From Streptomyces sp. NL15-2K (GTDB lineage Bacteria > Actinomycetota > Actinomycetes > Streptomycetales > Streptomycetaceae): a DNA stretch of 64,000 nt. Under the pieces are notes generated by a model. The model had not been told where the DNA came from, did not search any database, and worked only from the letters and a program-made list of their open reading frames with translations. How positions within the stretch are numbered: position 1 is the first letter of the stretch; each line of letters starts with the position of its first letter. A program made the position numbers and the translations under genes. The stretch spans positions 9,237,001 through 9,301,000 of the forward strand of contig NZ_CP130630.1 of the NCBI RefSeq assembly GCF_030551255.1, given 5' to 3'. Positions 1 to 8,508 of this stretch are shown one piece after another.

Positions 1-1240
1 CCGCGTCCAGCACGCCGCCCGTGCCGGCGTTGACCAGCCGGCTGGTGTCGTCGCCGAGGTCCTCGACACGCCACTTCTGGTTGGCGCCGCCGGTGCAGGT
101 CCACTGGAGGACGTTGGTGCCGTTGGCCGTGTTGCCGCCCTCGACGTCCAGACACTTGCCGCTGTTGCGGTTGACGAGGGTGTACGACGTCGGGGTGGCC
201 GCCGTCTCGCCGGACGGGCCGGGGCGCGTGTCGCCGAGGGCGACCGGGGTGCCGAAGTCCGGGGTGCCGTCGGCGTTCCAGGTGAACTCCTGGGCGCGGG
301 TGGTCCGGGCGTTGCCGCAGCCGCCGTTCGACGCGGAGTTGGCGTGGTAGACGATCCAGTTCTCGGTGCCGTCGGGCGAGGTGAAGAAGCCGTTGTGGCC
401 GGGGCCGTAGACGCCGTTCGCGTCACTGCGCTGGAAGACCGGTGTCTGCTTCTTCGTCCACGACGCCGGGTTGAGCGGATCGGAGCCGGTCAGCTCAAGT
501 TGCCCCAGCTTGTAGTCGGCCGTCTGGCAGGAACTCGCGGAGTACGTCAGGAAGGTGCGGCCGTCGTGGTAGAGCGGCTCGGGGGCCTCGTTGACGGGGG
601 AGCCCGACCGTTCCCAGCTCAGCGTCGGACTGGAGATGACGGTGAAGGTGCGGCTGGCGAGGGTGTACGGATTGCTCATCGGCGCGATGACCAGGCTCTG
701 CGCACCGCCGTTCACGAAGCCGCTGCCGAGGAGGTAGAGCCGGCCGTTCGCCTTCAACACGCTCGCGTCGATCAGCCAGCCACCCGGCGTCAGGTTCGAT
801 CCGGTCAGCGAGCCCTTGTAGGTGTACGGGCCCATCGGATCTGTCCCGGCGCTCTGAAGGACGTGCGTGCGCTGCGAGTCGCAGCAGGCGACGCCGCTCT
901 GCCCGGCGGAGTAGTACAGGTACCACTTGCCGTCGAGGAAGTGGATCTCCGGCGCCCAGATGTTGGTGTTGCGCGTCGACGTGGTGTCCGACCACACCTG
1001 CACGGTGGGCGCGGTGGCCAGACCCGCCAGGGTGGGCGACTTGCGCATACCGAGGACGCCGGTGAACGTCGTGGTGATCAGGTAGTAGTCGCCGTCGTAG
1101 TACTCCAGCCACGGGTCGGCGCCCTTGGACGACTTGAGCGGGTTGGTGTAGGGGCGGCCGTCGGCCGCGGCGGCCGGCTGGGTCGTGGCCGAGACCAGGG
1201 CGATGAGTACGGCGATCACACCGACGAGCAGCCGACGCAT
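1..1240 (-). CDS. GH43 family glycoside hydrolase with C-terminal ricin-type carbohydrate-binding domain (3' end beyond window)
   Basis: Secreted glycosidase, probably an arabinan endo-1,5-alpha-L-arabinosidase or related arabinofuranosidase/xylosidase. Translation of the reverse strand from the ATG at 1240 stays open to base 1 (about 413 codons). It begins with a signal peptide (MRRLLVGVIAVLIALV, then TQPAAAADGR). The GH43 five-blade propeller follows, with the general base Asp in GADPWLEYY, the pKa-modulating Asp in GWLIDASVL and the acid Glu in VNEAPEPLYH. After about residue 355 a CBM13/ricin repeat starts (SYTLVNRNSGKCLDVEGG, then NQKW). The stop codon lies outside the window, so total length is unknown. 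The upstream 160 bp hold its promoter region. Family assignment is secure; exact substrate is inferred. Confidence 0.85.
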   Translation of the reverse strand, partial: MRRLLVGVIAVLIALVSATTQPAAAADGRPYTNPLKSSKGADPWLEYYDGDYYLITTTFTGVLGMRKSPTLAGLATAPTVQVWSDTTSTRNTNIWAPEIHFLDGKWYLYYSAGQSGVACCDSQRTHVLQSAGTDPMGPYTYKGSLTGSNLTPGGWLIDASVLKANGRLYLLGSGFVNGGAQSLVIAPMSNPYTLASRTFTVISSPTLSWERSGSPVNEAPEPLYHDGRTFLTYSASSCQTADYKLGQLELTGSDPLNPASWTKKQTPVFQRSDANGVYGPGHNGFFTSPDGTENWIVYHANSASNGGCGNARTTRAQEFTWNADGTPDFGTPVALGDTRPGPSGETAATPTSYTLVNRNSGKCLDVEGGNTANGTNVLQWTCTGGANQKWRVEDLGDDTSRLVNAGTGGVLDA

Positions 1241-1403
1241 GGGGGGACCGTCCTGTCCGTGATTCCGAACGTGGTTCGTAAATTCGGTCAGAAGATAGGT
1301 TGGGGGCATGCCCGCGTCAACAGTTTCGTCACATGCGCTTTACCTGCGCGCCTCACGTCCGTGAGGCGGAGCCGGCCGACGGGGAGCAAACGGGTGTGGT
1401 GTT

Positions 1404-2591
1404 TCAGACACCGCCGTCCACGAAGACTCCGTCGCCGCTGAAGGCCAGTGCGGCGAAGCGTTCCCCGATGCGGCGGTGGGTGGCGGCGTCCGGGTGGAGA
1501 TCGTCGGGCAGCGGCAGTGCGGCGGAGTCCGCCTCGCCGTACAGCTCGCGGCCGTCGAGGTAGTGCAGGTGCGGGTCGTCGGCCGCGCGCTGCGCCACGA
1601 TCCGGGTGAGCTCGTCCCGTATGACCCCCAGGGTCAGTTTCCCGGTCGCGCGTTCGGCCGGGTCACCCATGGCCCGGAACCGCAGTCGGCCGGTGCTGAG
1701 GGAGCTGAAGTCCGGAGCGCTCGGTCCGGGCGTGTCCTCGTGGATGGGGCACAGGATGGGGGAGACGACCAACAGCGGGGTGGTGGGGTGGCCTTCGCGG
1801 ATGGTGTCGAGGAAGCCGTGGACGGCGGGGGTGAAGGCGCGCAGCCGCATCAGGTCGGCGTTGACCAGGTTGATTCCGATCTTGACGCTGATCAGGTCGG
1901 CGGGCGTGTCCCGCAGGGTGCGGGCGGTGAACGGGTCGAGCAGGGCGCTGCCGCCCATGCCGAGGTTGATCAGTTCCACGCCGCCGAGCAGGGCGGCGAG
2001 GGCGGGCCAGGTGGTGGTGGGACTCGCGGCGTTGGAGCCGTGGCTGATGGAGCTGCCGTGGTGCAGCCACGCCCGGCGGCCCGGGTCCGGCGCGGGCTCG
2101 ACGGGGGCGTCGGTGCGCAGGGCGACGAGTTCGGTGATCTCGGTGTGCGGCAGCCAGATCTCCACGTCCTTGACGCCCTCGGGCAGGTCGGTGAAGCGGA
2201 GGGTGCCGGGCGGGCCGGGCTGCCTCTCGGCGGTCCCGGTGGCCATGTCGATGGTCAGCGTGTTGCCGCCCGTGACACTGCCCTGGCCGGCGAGGCGGCC
2301 GTCGACGAGCAGGTCGTAGACGCCGTCCGGGAGGGGCGGGGCGCCCACATACGCGCGTTTGGTGGGCAGCGTGTCCAGCTCGACGGCGGTGGCCCCGGTG
2401 TGGAAGACCAGCCGTACGCCGGAGGACTGGGCCTCGGCCATGGCCAGCTGCCCGTCGGCACACTGGGCGCGGGCCCACGCGGGCAGCCGGTGCGGCAGCA
2501 CACCGGTCTCGGTGCGTTCCAGTTCGAGGGCGCCGCGCAGGAGGTCCGCGGTGATGGGCGTGCTGATCCAGTCGTGCTTGCTGGTGTGCAT
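1404..2591 (-). CDS. SGNH/GDSL-family hydrolase (esterase/lipase-like)
   Basis: A 395-residue protein beginning MHTSKHDWIS. An N-terminal beta-sandwich-like half (residues 1-170) precedes the SGNH hydrolase domain. The catalytic Ser block is HHGSSISHG (Ser about 181), the Gly block is LGMGGSALLD, the Asn block is KIGINLVNAD, and the Asp/His pair is in PDDLHPDAATH near the C terminus. I chose the ATG at 2591 because it lies 10 bp after the stop of the upstream TetR gene; a longer open frame to 2735 would overlap that gene. It probably deacylates a small ester or sugar ester; the substrate is unknown. The TetR gene upstream is the likely regulator of this two-gene unit. Confidence 0.8.
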   Translation of the reverse strand: MHTSKHDWISTPITADLLRGALELERTETGVLPHRLPAWARAQCADGQLAMAEAQSSGVRLVFHTGATAVELDTLPTKRAYVGAPPLPDGVYDLLVDGRLAGQGSVTGGNTLTIDMATGTAERQPGPPGTLRFTDLPEGVKDVEIWLPHTEITELVALRTDAPVEPAPDPGRRAWLHHGSSISHGSNAASPTTTWPALAALLGGVELINLGMGGSALLDPFTARTLRDTPADLISVKIGINLVNADLMRLRAFTPAVHGFLDTIREGHPTTPLLVVSPILCPIHEDTPGPSAPDFSSLSTGRLRFRAMGDPAERATGKLTLGVIRDELTRIVAQRAADDPHLHYLDGRELYGEADSAALPLPDDLHPDAATHRRIGERFAALAFSGDGVFVDGGV

Positions 2592-2601
2592 GGTGTCGGC
2601 C

Positions 2602-3183
2602 TCAGGGGGTGTGGGGAGGGGCGGGCCAGTTCCGCAACAGGGCGTCGAGGGCGTCCAGGATCCGTGACCAGGTCTCCTGCGAGTCGGGGGCGCTGTGGCT
2701 GAACCCGCCCCCCATCTCCAGGCTGACATAGCCATGGAAGACGCTGCCCAGGAGCCGTACCGCGTGCGTCTGGTCCGGCTCCGTCAGGTCGTAGCCGCGC
2801 AGGATCGCCCGCGTCATCCGGGCGTGCCTGCCGCCGGCGCCGGCGGCCGCCGCCTCCGGGTCGAGTCTCAACTGGGCCGCGGCGTAGCGGCCGGGGTGCT
2901 CCCGGGCGTAGTCGCGGTAGACGTTCGCCAGGGCGGTCAGGGCGTCCTTGCCGGCCCGCCCGGCCAGCGCGGCGGCGCCCCGGTCGGCGAGCTCCTCGAG
3001 GGCGAGCAGGGCGATCCTGGTCTTGAGGTCCTGGGAGTTCTTCACGTGCGAGTACAGGCTCGCGACCTTGACGTCGAACCGACGGGCGAGCGCGGAGACG
3101 GTCACCTGGTCGAAGCCGACCTCGTCGGCCAGTTCCGCACCCGCTGTGGTCAGGCGTTCCGTGGTGAGTCCTGCGCGCGCCAT
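2602..3183 (-). CDS. TetR/AcrR family transcriptional regulator
   Basis: A 193-residue TetR regulator. The N-terminal helix-turn-helix covers residues 5-50 (ELADEVGFDQVTVSALARRF, then SLYSHVKN), followed by an all-helical ligand domain of the TetR_C_33/WHG type. It heads a two-gene operon with the SGNH hydrolase (10-bp gap). A perfect 10-bp inverted repeat at 3218-3240, 35 bp upstream of its ATG, is the probable autoregulatory operator. The effector is unknown, perhaps a substrate or product of the hydrolase. Confidence 0.88.
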   Translation of the reverse strand: MARAGLTTERLTTAGAELADEVGFDQVTVSALARRFDVKVASLYSHVKNSQDLKTRIALLALEELADRGAAALAGRAGKDALTALANVYRDYAREHPGRYAAAQLRLDPEAAAAGAGGRHARMTRAILRGYDLTEPDQTHAVRLLGSVFHGYVSLEMGGGFSHSAPDSQETWSRILDALDALLRNWPAPPHTP

Positions 3184-3217
3184 ACCGTTCCTCCCGCTCG
3201 GCGTACTCGATTATGCA

Positions 3218-3240
3218 TTTGCCTAAACCTTTTAGGCAAA
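3218..3240. promoter_or_regulatory. Palindromic operator upstream of TetR gene
   Basis: Perfect inverted repeat TTTGCCTAAA-cct-TTTAGGCAAA, 10-bp arms with a 3-bp spacer. It is much more AT-rich than its surroundings and sits 35 bp before the tetR ATG. Size and position fit an autoregulatory TetR operator overlapping the promoter. Confidence 0.8.
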
Positions 3241-3278
3241 ACGTCATCGAATTGAGGAAGGGGTGAGGCCGCCCGTGA

Positions 3279-4268
3279 TCAGCCCGCTCGCAGCAGCCGG
3301 ACCGGTTCCCCGGCGAGGAAGGCGGTGATGTCCTCCACCACCTGGCCGTAGAAGGTGCGGTAGTTGGCCTGGGTGACGTAGCCGAGGTGGGGCGTGGCCA
3401 GGACGTTCGGCAGGGAGCGCAGGGGGTCGTCGGCGGGCAGCGGCTCGGTCTCGAAGACGTCGAGGCCGGCCCCGGCGAGCCGGCCCTCGCGCAGAGTGCT
3501 CAGCAGCGCCGCCCGGTCGACGATCCCGGCGCGGGAGGTGTTGACCAGATAGGCACTGGGCTTCATGGCACGTAGTTCCGCCTCGCCGAGCAGGCCGCGG
3601 GTCCGCTCGGACAGCACGAGGTGGATCGACACGAAGTCACTGCGCCGCAGCAGGTCCTCCTTGCTGTCGGCCAGTTGAGCGCCCTCGGCCCACGCGCGCT
3701 CCGCCGTGAGGTTCTGGCTCCAGGCGAGGACCTCCATGCCGAAGGCCGCGCCGACCCGCGCCATACGGCTGCCGATCTTGCCGAGTCCGAGCAGCCCCAG
3801 CGTCCGGCCGTGCAGGTCCTGGCCCACCGTGGACTGCCACGGCCCGTTCTCCCGCAGGGCCCGGTTCTCGACCGTCAACTGCCGTGCCAGGCCCAGGATC
3901 AGCGCCCAGGTCAGCTCCACCGGCGGGGTGCTGCTGCTGGCCGTGCCGCAGACGGTCACCCCCGCGGCGGCGGCTGCCGCGAGATCGATGGAGGCGTTGC
4001 GCATGCCCGTGGTGACGAGCAGCCGCAGCCGCGGCAGCCGACGCAGCAGGTCCGCGTCGACGGGCGTCCGCTCCCGCATGACCACGACGATCTCGCAGCC
4101 GGCGAGCGCGTCGACCAGCTTCTCCCGGTCGGTGAGGTGCTCCCGCAGGACGCGCACGTCCACCTTCCCCGCGAGGGCCGTCCAGTCCGCGTGCGTGAGG
4201 GCGGCGCCCTGGTAGTCGTCGAGTACGGCGCAACGCAGGGGCGTCGCAGTGGGGGGCTCGGTGGTCAC
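3279..4268 (-). CDS. D-isomer-specific 2-hydroxyacid dehydrogenase (SerA-like)
   Basis: A 329-residue NAD(P)-dependent oxidoreductase of the D-2-hydroxyacid dehydrogenase family, interconverting 2-oxo acids and D-2-hydroxy acids in the cytosol. The catalytic domain is split (residues 1-115 and 300-329) around a Rossmann domain with the nucleotide motif LGLGKIGSRMA at 160-170. The expected catalytic residues are visible: Arg246 in NTSRAGIVD, Glu275 in FETEPL and His294 in TPHLGY. The short form lacks an ACT domain, so it is not a classical phosphoglycerate dehydrogenase. The gene stands alone; substrate unknown. Confidence 0.88.
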   Translation of the reverse strand: MTTEPPTATPLRCAVLDDYQGAALTHADWTALAGKVDVRVLREHLTDREKLVDALAGCEIVVVMRERTPVDADLLRRLPRLRLLVTTGMRNASIDLAAAAAAGVTVCGTASSSTPPVELTWALILGLARQLTVENRALRENGPWQSTVGQDLHGRTLGLLGLGKIGSRMARVGAAFGMEVLAWSQNLTAERAWAEGAQLADSKEDLLRRSDFVSIHLVLSERTRGLLGEAELRAMKPSAYLVNTSRAGIVDRAALLSTLREGRLAGAGLDVFETEPLPADDPLRSLPNVLATPHLGYVTQANYRTFYGQVVEDITAFLAGEPVRLLRAG

Positions 4269-4567
4269 GTGCCTTCAGTCCTCTCCGGTGCCGGGCGCGG
4301 CATGCTCCTGATCAGCTTCCCGGAAGGGAGCCTCGGCGTACAGCGCCGGTCCGCTGTCCGGCCCGAGGGGGTCCGGCAGCAGCCTCGTCCGGTGGGAAGG
4401 GCCAGTGGACGAACGTCCGCCGCAGCCGGCCGGGGATGCTCCGGCCCTCACGGGCGCGGCGCCGTTGCCCGCGGCCGCGCCGCCGGTGGCCTTGTCGACG
4501 CCCTTGCCGCCGAGGCCCGCCTCCGAGGGATCCGCCGAGGGCGTGGCCGCGTCGTACGGGGCCGTGG
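4269..4567. other. Intergenic stretch without recognised gene
   Basis: About 300 bp between two minus-strand genes. Several frames stay open because of the high G+C, but none shows a recognisable domain, a plausible start with ribosome site, or a clear terminator hairpin. Confidence 0.5.
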
Positions 4568-5431
4568 TCAGGCCATGTCCGAGCCCCGCAGCAGGAGCTG
4601 GACCACAGCCAGGCCGGCCACCACGATCGCCGCCCGGAACGGCCACCGGCTGCGGGCGGCCCCGGACGGCACAGCCGAACCCGCGACGGCGACGATCCCG
4701 GACGCGGCCGCCAGTACCCGGTCCGGGGTCTCCACCGGCCCGGGCGGCCCCGCGACGACCACGCCCACGGCCGCCAGCATCACGAACGGGGCCAGCCATC
4801 GGCAGGCCGGACGGCCCAGCCGCTGCGGCAGCCCGCGCACACCGGTCGCGAGATCGTCCTCGATGTCCGGAAGGACGTTCACCAGGTGCGCCCCCACGCC
4901 CAGCAGCGCCCCCGCGGCCACCGCCCACCAGGCGGGCCAGGACGGCGACGGCAGACCGAGCGTGACGAAGGCGGGCAGCGCGCCGAAGGCCGCGGCATAC
5001 GGCAGCGGCGAGAGCACCGTGCGCTTCAACCGCAGGTTGTAGGCCCAGCCCGCGGCCACGCCCCCCAGGTGCGCCGCTCCCGCGGCGGCGCCGCTCAGCA
5101 GTGACAGCGGCACGCACAGCCCCAGGGCCGCCCCGGCCGCGACAGCCGCCCCCCGGGGCGGGAGTTCGCCGGTGGCCACGGGCTTGTCGCGGCGCCCGCA
5201 GACCGTGTCGCGCCGCGCGTCGGCCGCGTCGTTGCACCAGCCGATCGAGAGCTGGCCGGCCAGCACGGCCGCGGCCACCGCCGCCGACCCCGCCGCCCCG
5301 CGGCCCGCCGCCACGGCCAGTGCGGTCACGAACACCGTCACGGCGAGCGCCGGCTCCAGGTGGCAGGAGCGCAGCAACACCGGGACACGGTGTGTCGTAC
5401 GCGAGAGAACCCCAGACGGGTGGAGAGACAC
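4568..5431 (-). CDS. UbiA-family prenyltransferase
   Basis: Polytopic membrane prenyltransferase that would transfer an isoprenoid chain to an aromatic acceptor. Both Asp-rich diphosphate/Mg motifs are present: NDAADARRD and PDIEDDLATG, separated by hydrophobic helices. The gene is divergent from srsA, which makes resorcinol-type lipids, so a prenylated phenolic lipid or quinone is a reasonable product. The start is uncertain. The open frame continues past the srsA start; I chose GTG 5431, which leaves 46 bp between the genes and keeps the first helix (SCHLEPALAVTVFVTAL). ATG 5470 is an alternative that would leave almost no promoter space. Confidence 0.75.
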   Translation of the reverse strand: MSLHPSGVLSRTTHRVPVLLRSCHLEPALAVTVFVTALAVAAGRGAAGSAAVAAAVLAGQLSIGWCNDAADARRDTVCGRRDKPVATGELPPRGAAVAAGAALGLCVPLSLLSGAAAGAAHLGGVAAGWAYNLRLKRTVLSPLPYAAAFGALPAFVTLGLPSPSWPAWWAVAAGALLGVGAHLVNVLPDIEDDLATGVRGLPQRLGRPACRWLAPFVMLAAVGVVVAGPPGPVETPDRVLAAASGIVAVAGSAVPSGAARSRWPFRAAIVVAGLAVVQLLLRGSDMA

Positions 5432-5477
5432 GTGTGCAAGGTAATCCCGCGTCCAGGGCGAGGAAGGCATTACCGAC

Positions 5478-6632
5478 ATGCGTGTCCCCTTGATCGTCGA
5501 CCAGGCTCCTTCCCCGCCCACCGCGCCGCGCCGGACCTCCGTGCCCGCCGCGGCGACCACGGTCGCCGCCGTCCACACGGCGCTGCCGCCGCACCGTTAC
5601 GCCCAGGACGACCTCACCGAGCCGATCGGCGACCTGTGCCTGCCTCCGGGCGCGGACCGCGCCGTGCTGCGCCGCCTGCACGCGTCCGCCGGTGTGCGCA
5701 CGCGTCATCTCGCCCTGCCGATCGAGCGGTACGCCGGTCTCGCCGACTTCGGGCAGAGCAATGACGCGTGGCTGGCGGCGGGCCTCGAACTGGGCGAGGA
5801 AGCCCTCACCGGCGCCCTGAAGGAGGCGGGACTCGGGCCGGCCGATGTCGACCTGCTGGTGTGCGCCTCCATCACCGGCGTCGCCGCCCCGTCGCTCGAC
5901 GCCCGGCTGGCCGCGCGCATGGGGCTGCGGCCCGACGTGAAAAGGCTTCCGGTGTTCGGCCTGGGCTGCGCGGCGGGCGCCGCCGGCCTCGCCCGGGTGC
6001 ACGACTACCTGCGCGGACACCCCGACGACACCGCTGTGCTGCTCACCGTCGAACTGTGCTCGCTGACGCTCCAGCAGCGCGACGACTCCCGCGCCAACCT
6101 CGTCGCCGGCGCCCTGTTCGGCGACGGTGCGGCAGCGCTCGTCGCACGCGGCGACGGCGGTGGCCGTGACAGCGGCAGCGCCGGCCCGGAGGCGGCCGGG
6201 CCCTGCGTGGTCGCCACGCGCAGCCGCTTGTATCCGGACACCGAACAGCTCCTGGGGTGGGACATCGGCGCGGGAGGATTCCGCGTCGTGATCGATGCCG
6301 GTGTTCCGGGCATCGTGCGGGACCACTTCGGCCGGCACCTGCGTGCCTTCCTGGCGGAACACGGCCTCACCACCGACGACATCGGGACCTGGGTGTGCCA
6401 CCCCGGAGGCCCCCGGATCCTCTCCGCCATGACCGACGCCCTCGGCCTGCCCGACGACGCCCTGGACTCCGCGCGGCGCTCCCTCGCGACGGTGGGGAAC
6501 ATGTCCTCCGTCTCCGTCCTGCACATCCTGCAGGGCATCCGGGAATCCCGTCGGCCCGAGCCCGGTACGTGGGGAGTGCTCATGGCGATGGGCCCGGGAT
6601 TCTGTTCCGAACTCGTCCTGCTGCGCTGGTGA
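5478..6632 (+). CDS. srsA: Type III polyketide synthase (alkylresorcinol synthase-like)
   Basis: A 384-residue chalcone synthase superfamily enzyme. The catalytic triad is complete: Cys164 (FGLGCAAGAAG), His308 (VCHPGGP) and Asn341 (VGNMSS). The immediate downstream order of an ICMT-like methyltransferase and an FAD hydroxylase is that of the srsABC operon of Streptomyces griseus, where SrsA condenses a fatty acyl starter with malonyl/methylmalonyl-CoA to alkylresorcinols. The ATG at 5478 follows a good ribosome site (GAGGAAGG). Its start codon lies opposite the ambiguous 5' end of the divergent UbiA gene, so a shared short promoter region is likely. Confidence 0.88.
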   Translation: MRVPLIVDQAPSPPTAPRRTSVPAAATTVAAVHTALPPHRYAQDDLTEPIGDLCLPPGADRAVLRRLHASAGVRTRHLALPIERYAGLADFGQSNDAWLAAGLELGEEALTGALKEAGLGPADVDLLVCASITGVAAPSLDARLAARMGLRPDVKRLPVFGLGCAAGAAGLARVHDYLRGHPDDTAVLLTVELCSLTLQQRDDSRANLVAGALFGDGAAALVARGDGGGRDSGSAGPEAAGPCVVATRSRLYPDTEQLLGWDIGAGGFRVVIDAGVPGIVRDHFGRHLRAFLAEHGLTTDDIGTWVCHPGGPRILSAMTDALGLPDDALDSARRSLATVGNMSSVSVLHILQGIRESRRPEPGTWGVLMAMGPGFCSELVLLRW

Positions 6633-6641
6633 GTGATCCTC

Positions 6642-7157
6642 ATGCCCTGGTACACGCTTGTCGTCCTCGCCGTCGCCGCCGAACGCGTCGCCGAACTCCT
6701 CGTCGCCCGGCGCAACGCGGCCTGGACCCTCGCCCGCGCCGGTGTGGAGCACGGCCGTGGCCACTACCCGGTCATGGTCGCTCTGCACACGGGCCTGCTC
6801 GCGTGCTGTCTGCTCGAACCCGTGCTCGCCGACCGGCCGTTCCTGCCCGCTCTGGGGTGGCCCATGCTGGCGCTCGCCGTACTGGCCCAGGCCCTGCGCT
6901 GGTGGTGCATCACCACACTCGGGCCGTACTGGAACACCCGGGTCATCGTCGTTCCCGGAGCGCGCCTGGTCGGCGCCGGACCCTACCGCTTCCTGCGCCA
7001 CCCCAACTACGTCGCGGTCGTCGTGGAGATCGCCGCCCTGCCCCTGGTGCACTCCGCATGGCTGACCGCGACGGTGTTCACCGTCGCCAACGCGGTGCTG
7101 CTCACGGTCCGAATCCGCTGCGAGAACGCGGCCCTCACCCAAGCGGTGCCCGCGTGA
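6642..7157 (+). CDS. srsB: Isoprenylcysteine carboxyl methyltransferase-like membrane methyltransferase (phenolic lipid O-methylation)
   Basis: A 171-residue integral membrane protein with four or five hydrophobic segments and the ICMT SAM-binding signature GPYRFLRHPNYVAV followed by a Glu-containing helix. In S. griseus the equivalent SrsB methylates the hydroxyl group of alkylresorcinols made by SrsA. It starts at ATG 6642, 9 bp after the srsA stop; an in-frame GTG at 6633 directly after that stop is an alternative. Its stop overlaps the start of srsC. Confidence 0.85.
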   Translation: MPWYTLVVLAVAAERVAELLVARRNAAWTLARAGVEHGRGHYPVMVALHTGLLACCLLEPVLADRPFLPALGWPMLALAVLAQALRWWCITTLGPYWNTRVIVVPGARLVGAGPYRFLRHPNYVAVVVEIAALPLVHSAWLTATVFTVANAVLLTVRIRCENAALTQAVPA

Positions 7158-8191
7158 GCGGCGGCCACGACCTGCTGATCGTCGGAGGCGGACCGGCCGG
7201 CCTCGCCACCGCCCTGCACGCCGCACGCGCCGGTCTCGACACGGTCATCGCCGAACCACGCCCGGCGCCGGTCGACAAGGCCTGCGGTGAGGGCCTGATG
7301 CCCGGCGCCGTCCGCGCCCTCACCGCCCTGGGCCTGGAGGTCCCCGGCCACCCCCTCACCGGCATCCGCTACCTCCAGGGACCCCGCCAGGTCCAGGCCG
7401 CGTTCCGGTACGGCCCCGGCCTCGGCGTGCGCCGCACCGACCTGCACGGCGCCCTGCACCGGGCCGTCCTGGACGCGGGGGTGCCGGTACTGCCCCTGCG
7501 GGTGGAGGAAGTACGGCAGGACACCACGGGTGTGACCGTCCCCGGCACGGGGCTGCGCGCCCGGTGGCTGGTCGCCGCGGACGGCCTGCACTCACCCGTG
7601 CGCCGTGCCCTCGGCCTGGAGACGAAGCCCCGGGGGGCCGGGGCACCCCGATACGGGCTGCGCCGGCACTACGCGGTGCCCCCCTGGTCCCCGTACGTCG
7701 AAGTGCACTGGGGAGCGCACGCGGAGGCGTACGTCACCCCGCTCGGCCCCGCCCTCGTCGGCATCGCCCTGCTGACGGCCCGGCGAGCCCCCTTCACCAC
7801 CCAACTGGACGGCTTCCCCGCACTGGCGGCCCGCCTCCCCCCGGAAGCGGCCGTCACCGCGGTGCGAGGCGCGGGACCGCTGCGCCAGAGAGCCCGGACC
7901 CGCGCCCACGGGCGGGTCCTGCTCGTCGGCGACGCCGCCGGATACATCGACGCGCTGACCGGTGAGGGCGTCTCCCTCGCCCTCACCGGCGCCGAAGCCC
8001 TGGTCGCCAACGTGCGCCGCGGCACACCGAGCCGCTACGAGACCGACTGGAGCCGCGCGACCCGCCGGCACCGCCTCCTGACGGAACTCCTGGTGAGGGC
8101 CCGTCAGCAGCCGGCGCTCGCCCCGCACATCATGCCCACCGCGGCACGCCTGCCCCGCCTGTTCGCGGCAGCGGTGAACGCACTGGCATGA
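7154..8191 (+). CDS. srsC: FAD-dependent monooxygenase/hydroxylase of phenolic lipid pathway
   Basis: A 345-residue flavoprotein of the geranylgeranyl reductase/PHBH-like class. The ADP-binding motif is VGGGPAGLATALHAARAG at the N terminus and the second FAD motif VLLVGDAAGYIDALTGEG is near residue 255. In the srs pathway the equivalent enzyme hydroxylates the methylated alkylresorcinol to a quinol/quinone. The GTG start at 7154 overlaps the srsB stop by 4 bp (GTGA). Third and last gene of the operon. Confidence 0.85.
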   Translation: MSGGHDLLIVGGGPAGLATALHAARAGLDTVIAEPRPAPVDKACGEGLMPGAVRALTALGLEVPGHPLTGIRYLQGPRQVQAAFRYGPGLGVRRTDLHGALHRAVLDAGVPVLPLRVEEVRQDTTGVTVPGTGLRARWLVAADGLHSPVRRALGLETKPRGAGAPRYGLRRHYAVPPWSPYVEVHWGAHAEAYVTPLGPALVGIALLTARRAPFTTQLDGFPALAARLPPEAAVTAVRGAGPLRQRARTRAHGRVLLVGDAAGYIDALTGEGVSLALTGAEALVANVRRGTPSRYETDWSRATRRHRLLTELLVRARQQPALAPHIMPTAARLPRLFAAAVNALA

Positions 8192-8218
8192 AGGTTCGAT
8201 CGTGTGCCGGGCGAGCGC

Positions 8219-8272
8219 CGCGTCCTGCAGGGCCTGTTCGGCGCGCTGCTGATGCCGGCCGCGCTCGGCCTG
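8219..8272 (+). pseudogene. Relic of an MFS drug transporter (DHA2/EmrB type)
   Basis: The plus-strand translation RVLQGLFGALLMPAALGL closely resembles the conserved transmembrane 4 region of EmrB/QacA-type MFS exporters (R-x-L-Q-G-x-x-x-A-L-x-x-P). No flanking transporter sequence continues on either side. A deletion remnant is the simplest reading. Confidence 0.55.
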
Positions 8273-8405
8273 GGCCCGGCTCCCCGAGGTGGGGGAACTT
8301 GTGCGACCAGGGGCCGATCAGTCCCTTGCGCGGCACGTCCAGATGGCCGAGCAGCCGGGTCACGGCGTTGGAGTAGCCGTCCGCCCATCCGCTGGAGGCC
8401 GGCAC
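8268..8405 (-). pseudogene. Relic of a CocE/NonD-type alpha/beta hydrolase
   Basis: The minus-strand translation contains SGWADGYSNAVTRLL and VPRKGLIGPWSHKFPHLG. These match the highly conserved catalytic-Asp neighbourhood of CocE/NonD (X-Pro dipeptidyl-peptidase-like) acyl hydrolases, which read GWADGY-x-N and P-R-K-x-L-I-G-P-W. Only about 46 codons remain, with neither ends nor nucleophile. It meets the MFS relic at about 8270. Confidence 0.6.
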
Positions 8406-8508
8406 CGGGCAGCGCACGCTACGGTCCACACCGCACACCGGCCGACGCGCGATTGTCAGTGCCGGGTGTCAGGCTGAGATGACACAGGACCTGCGAAAGG
8501 GAATCGCC

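Noticed and set aside
4275..7226. Very long minus-strand open frame opposite the UbiA and srsA-srsC genes
   Set aside because: High-G+C shadow frame: no domain, Arg/Gly-rich, and it overlaps four well-supported genes.
8204..8482. Small novel gene of 92 codons after srsC
   Set aside because: Only the first part resembles a transporter segment; the remainder is antisense to a hydrolase fragment, so a gene relic is more likely.
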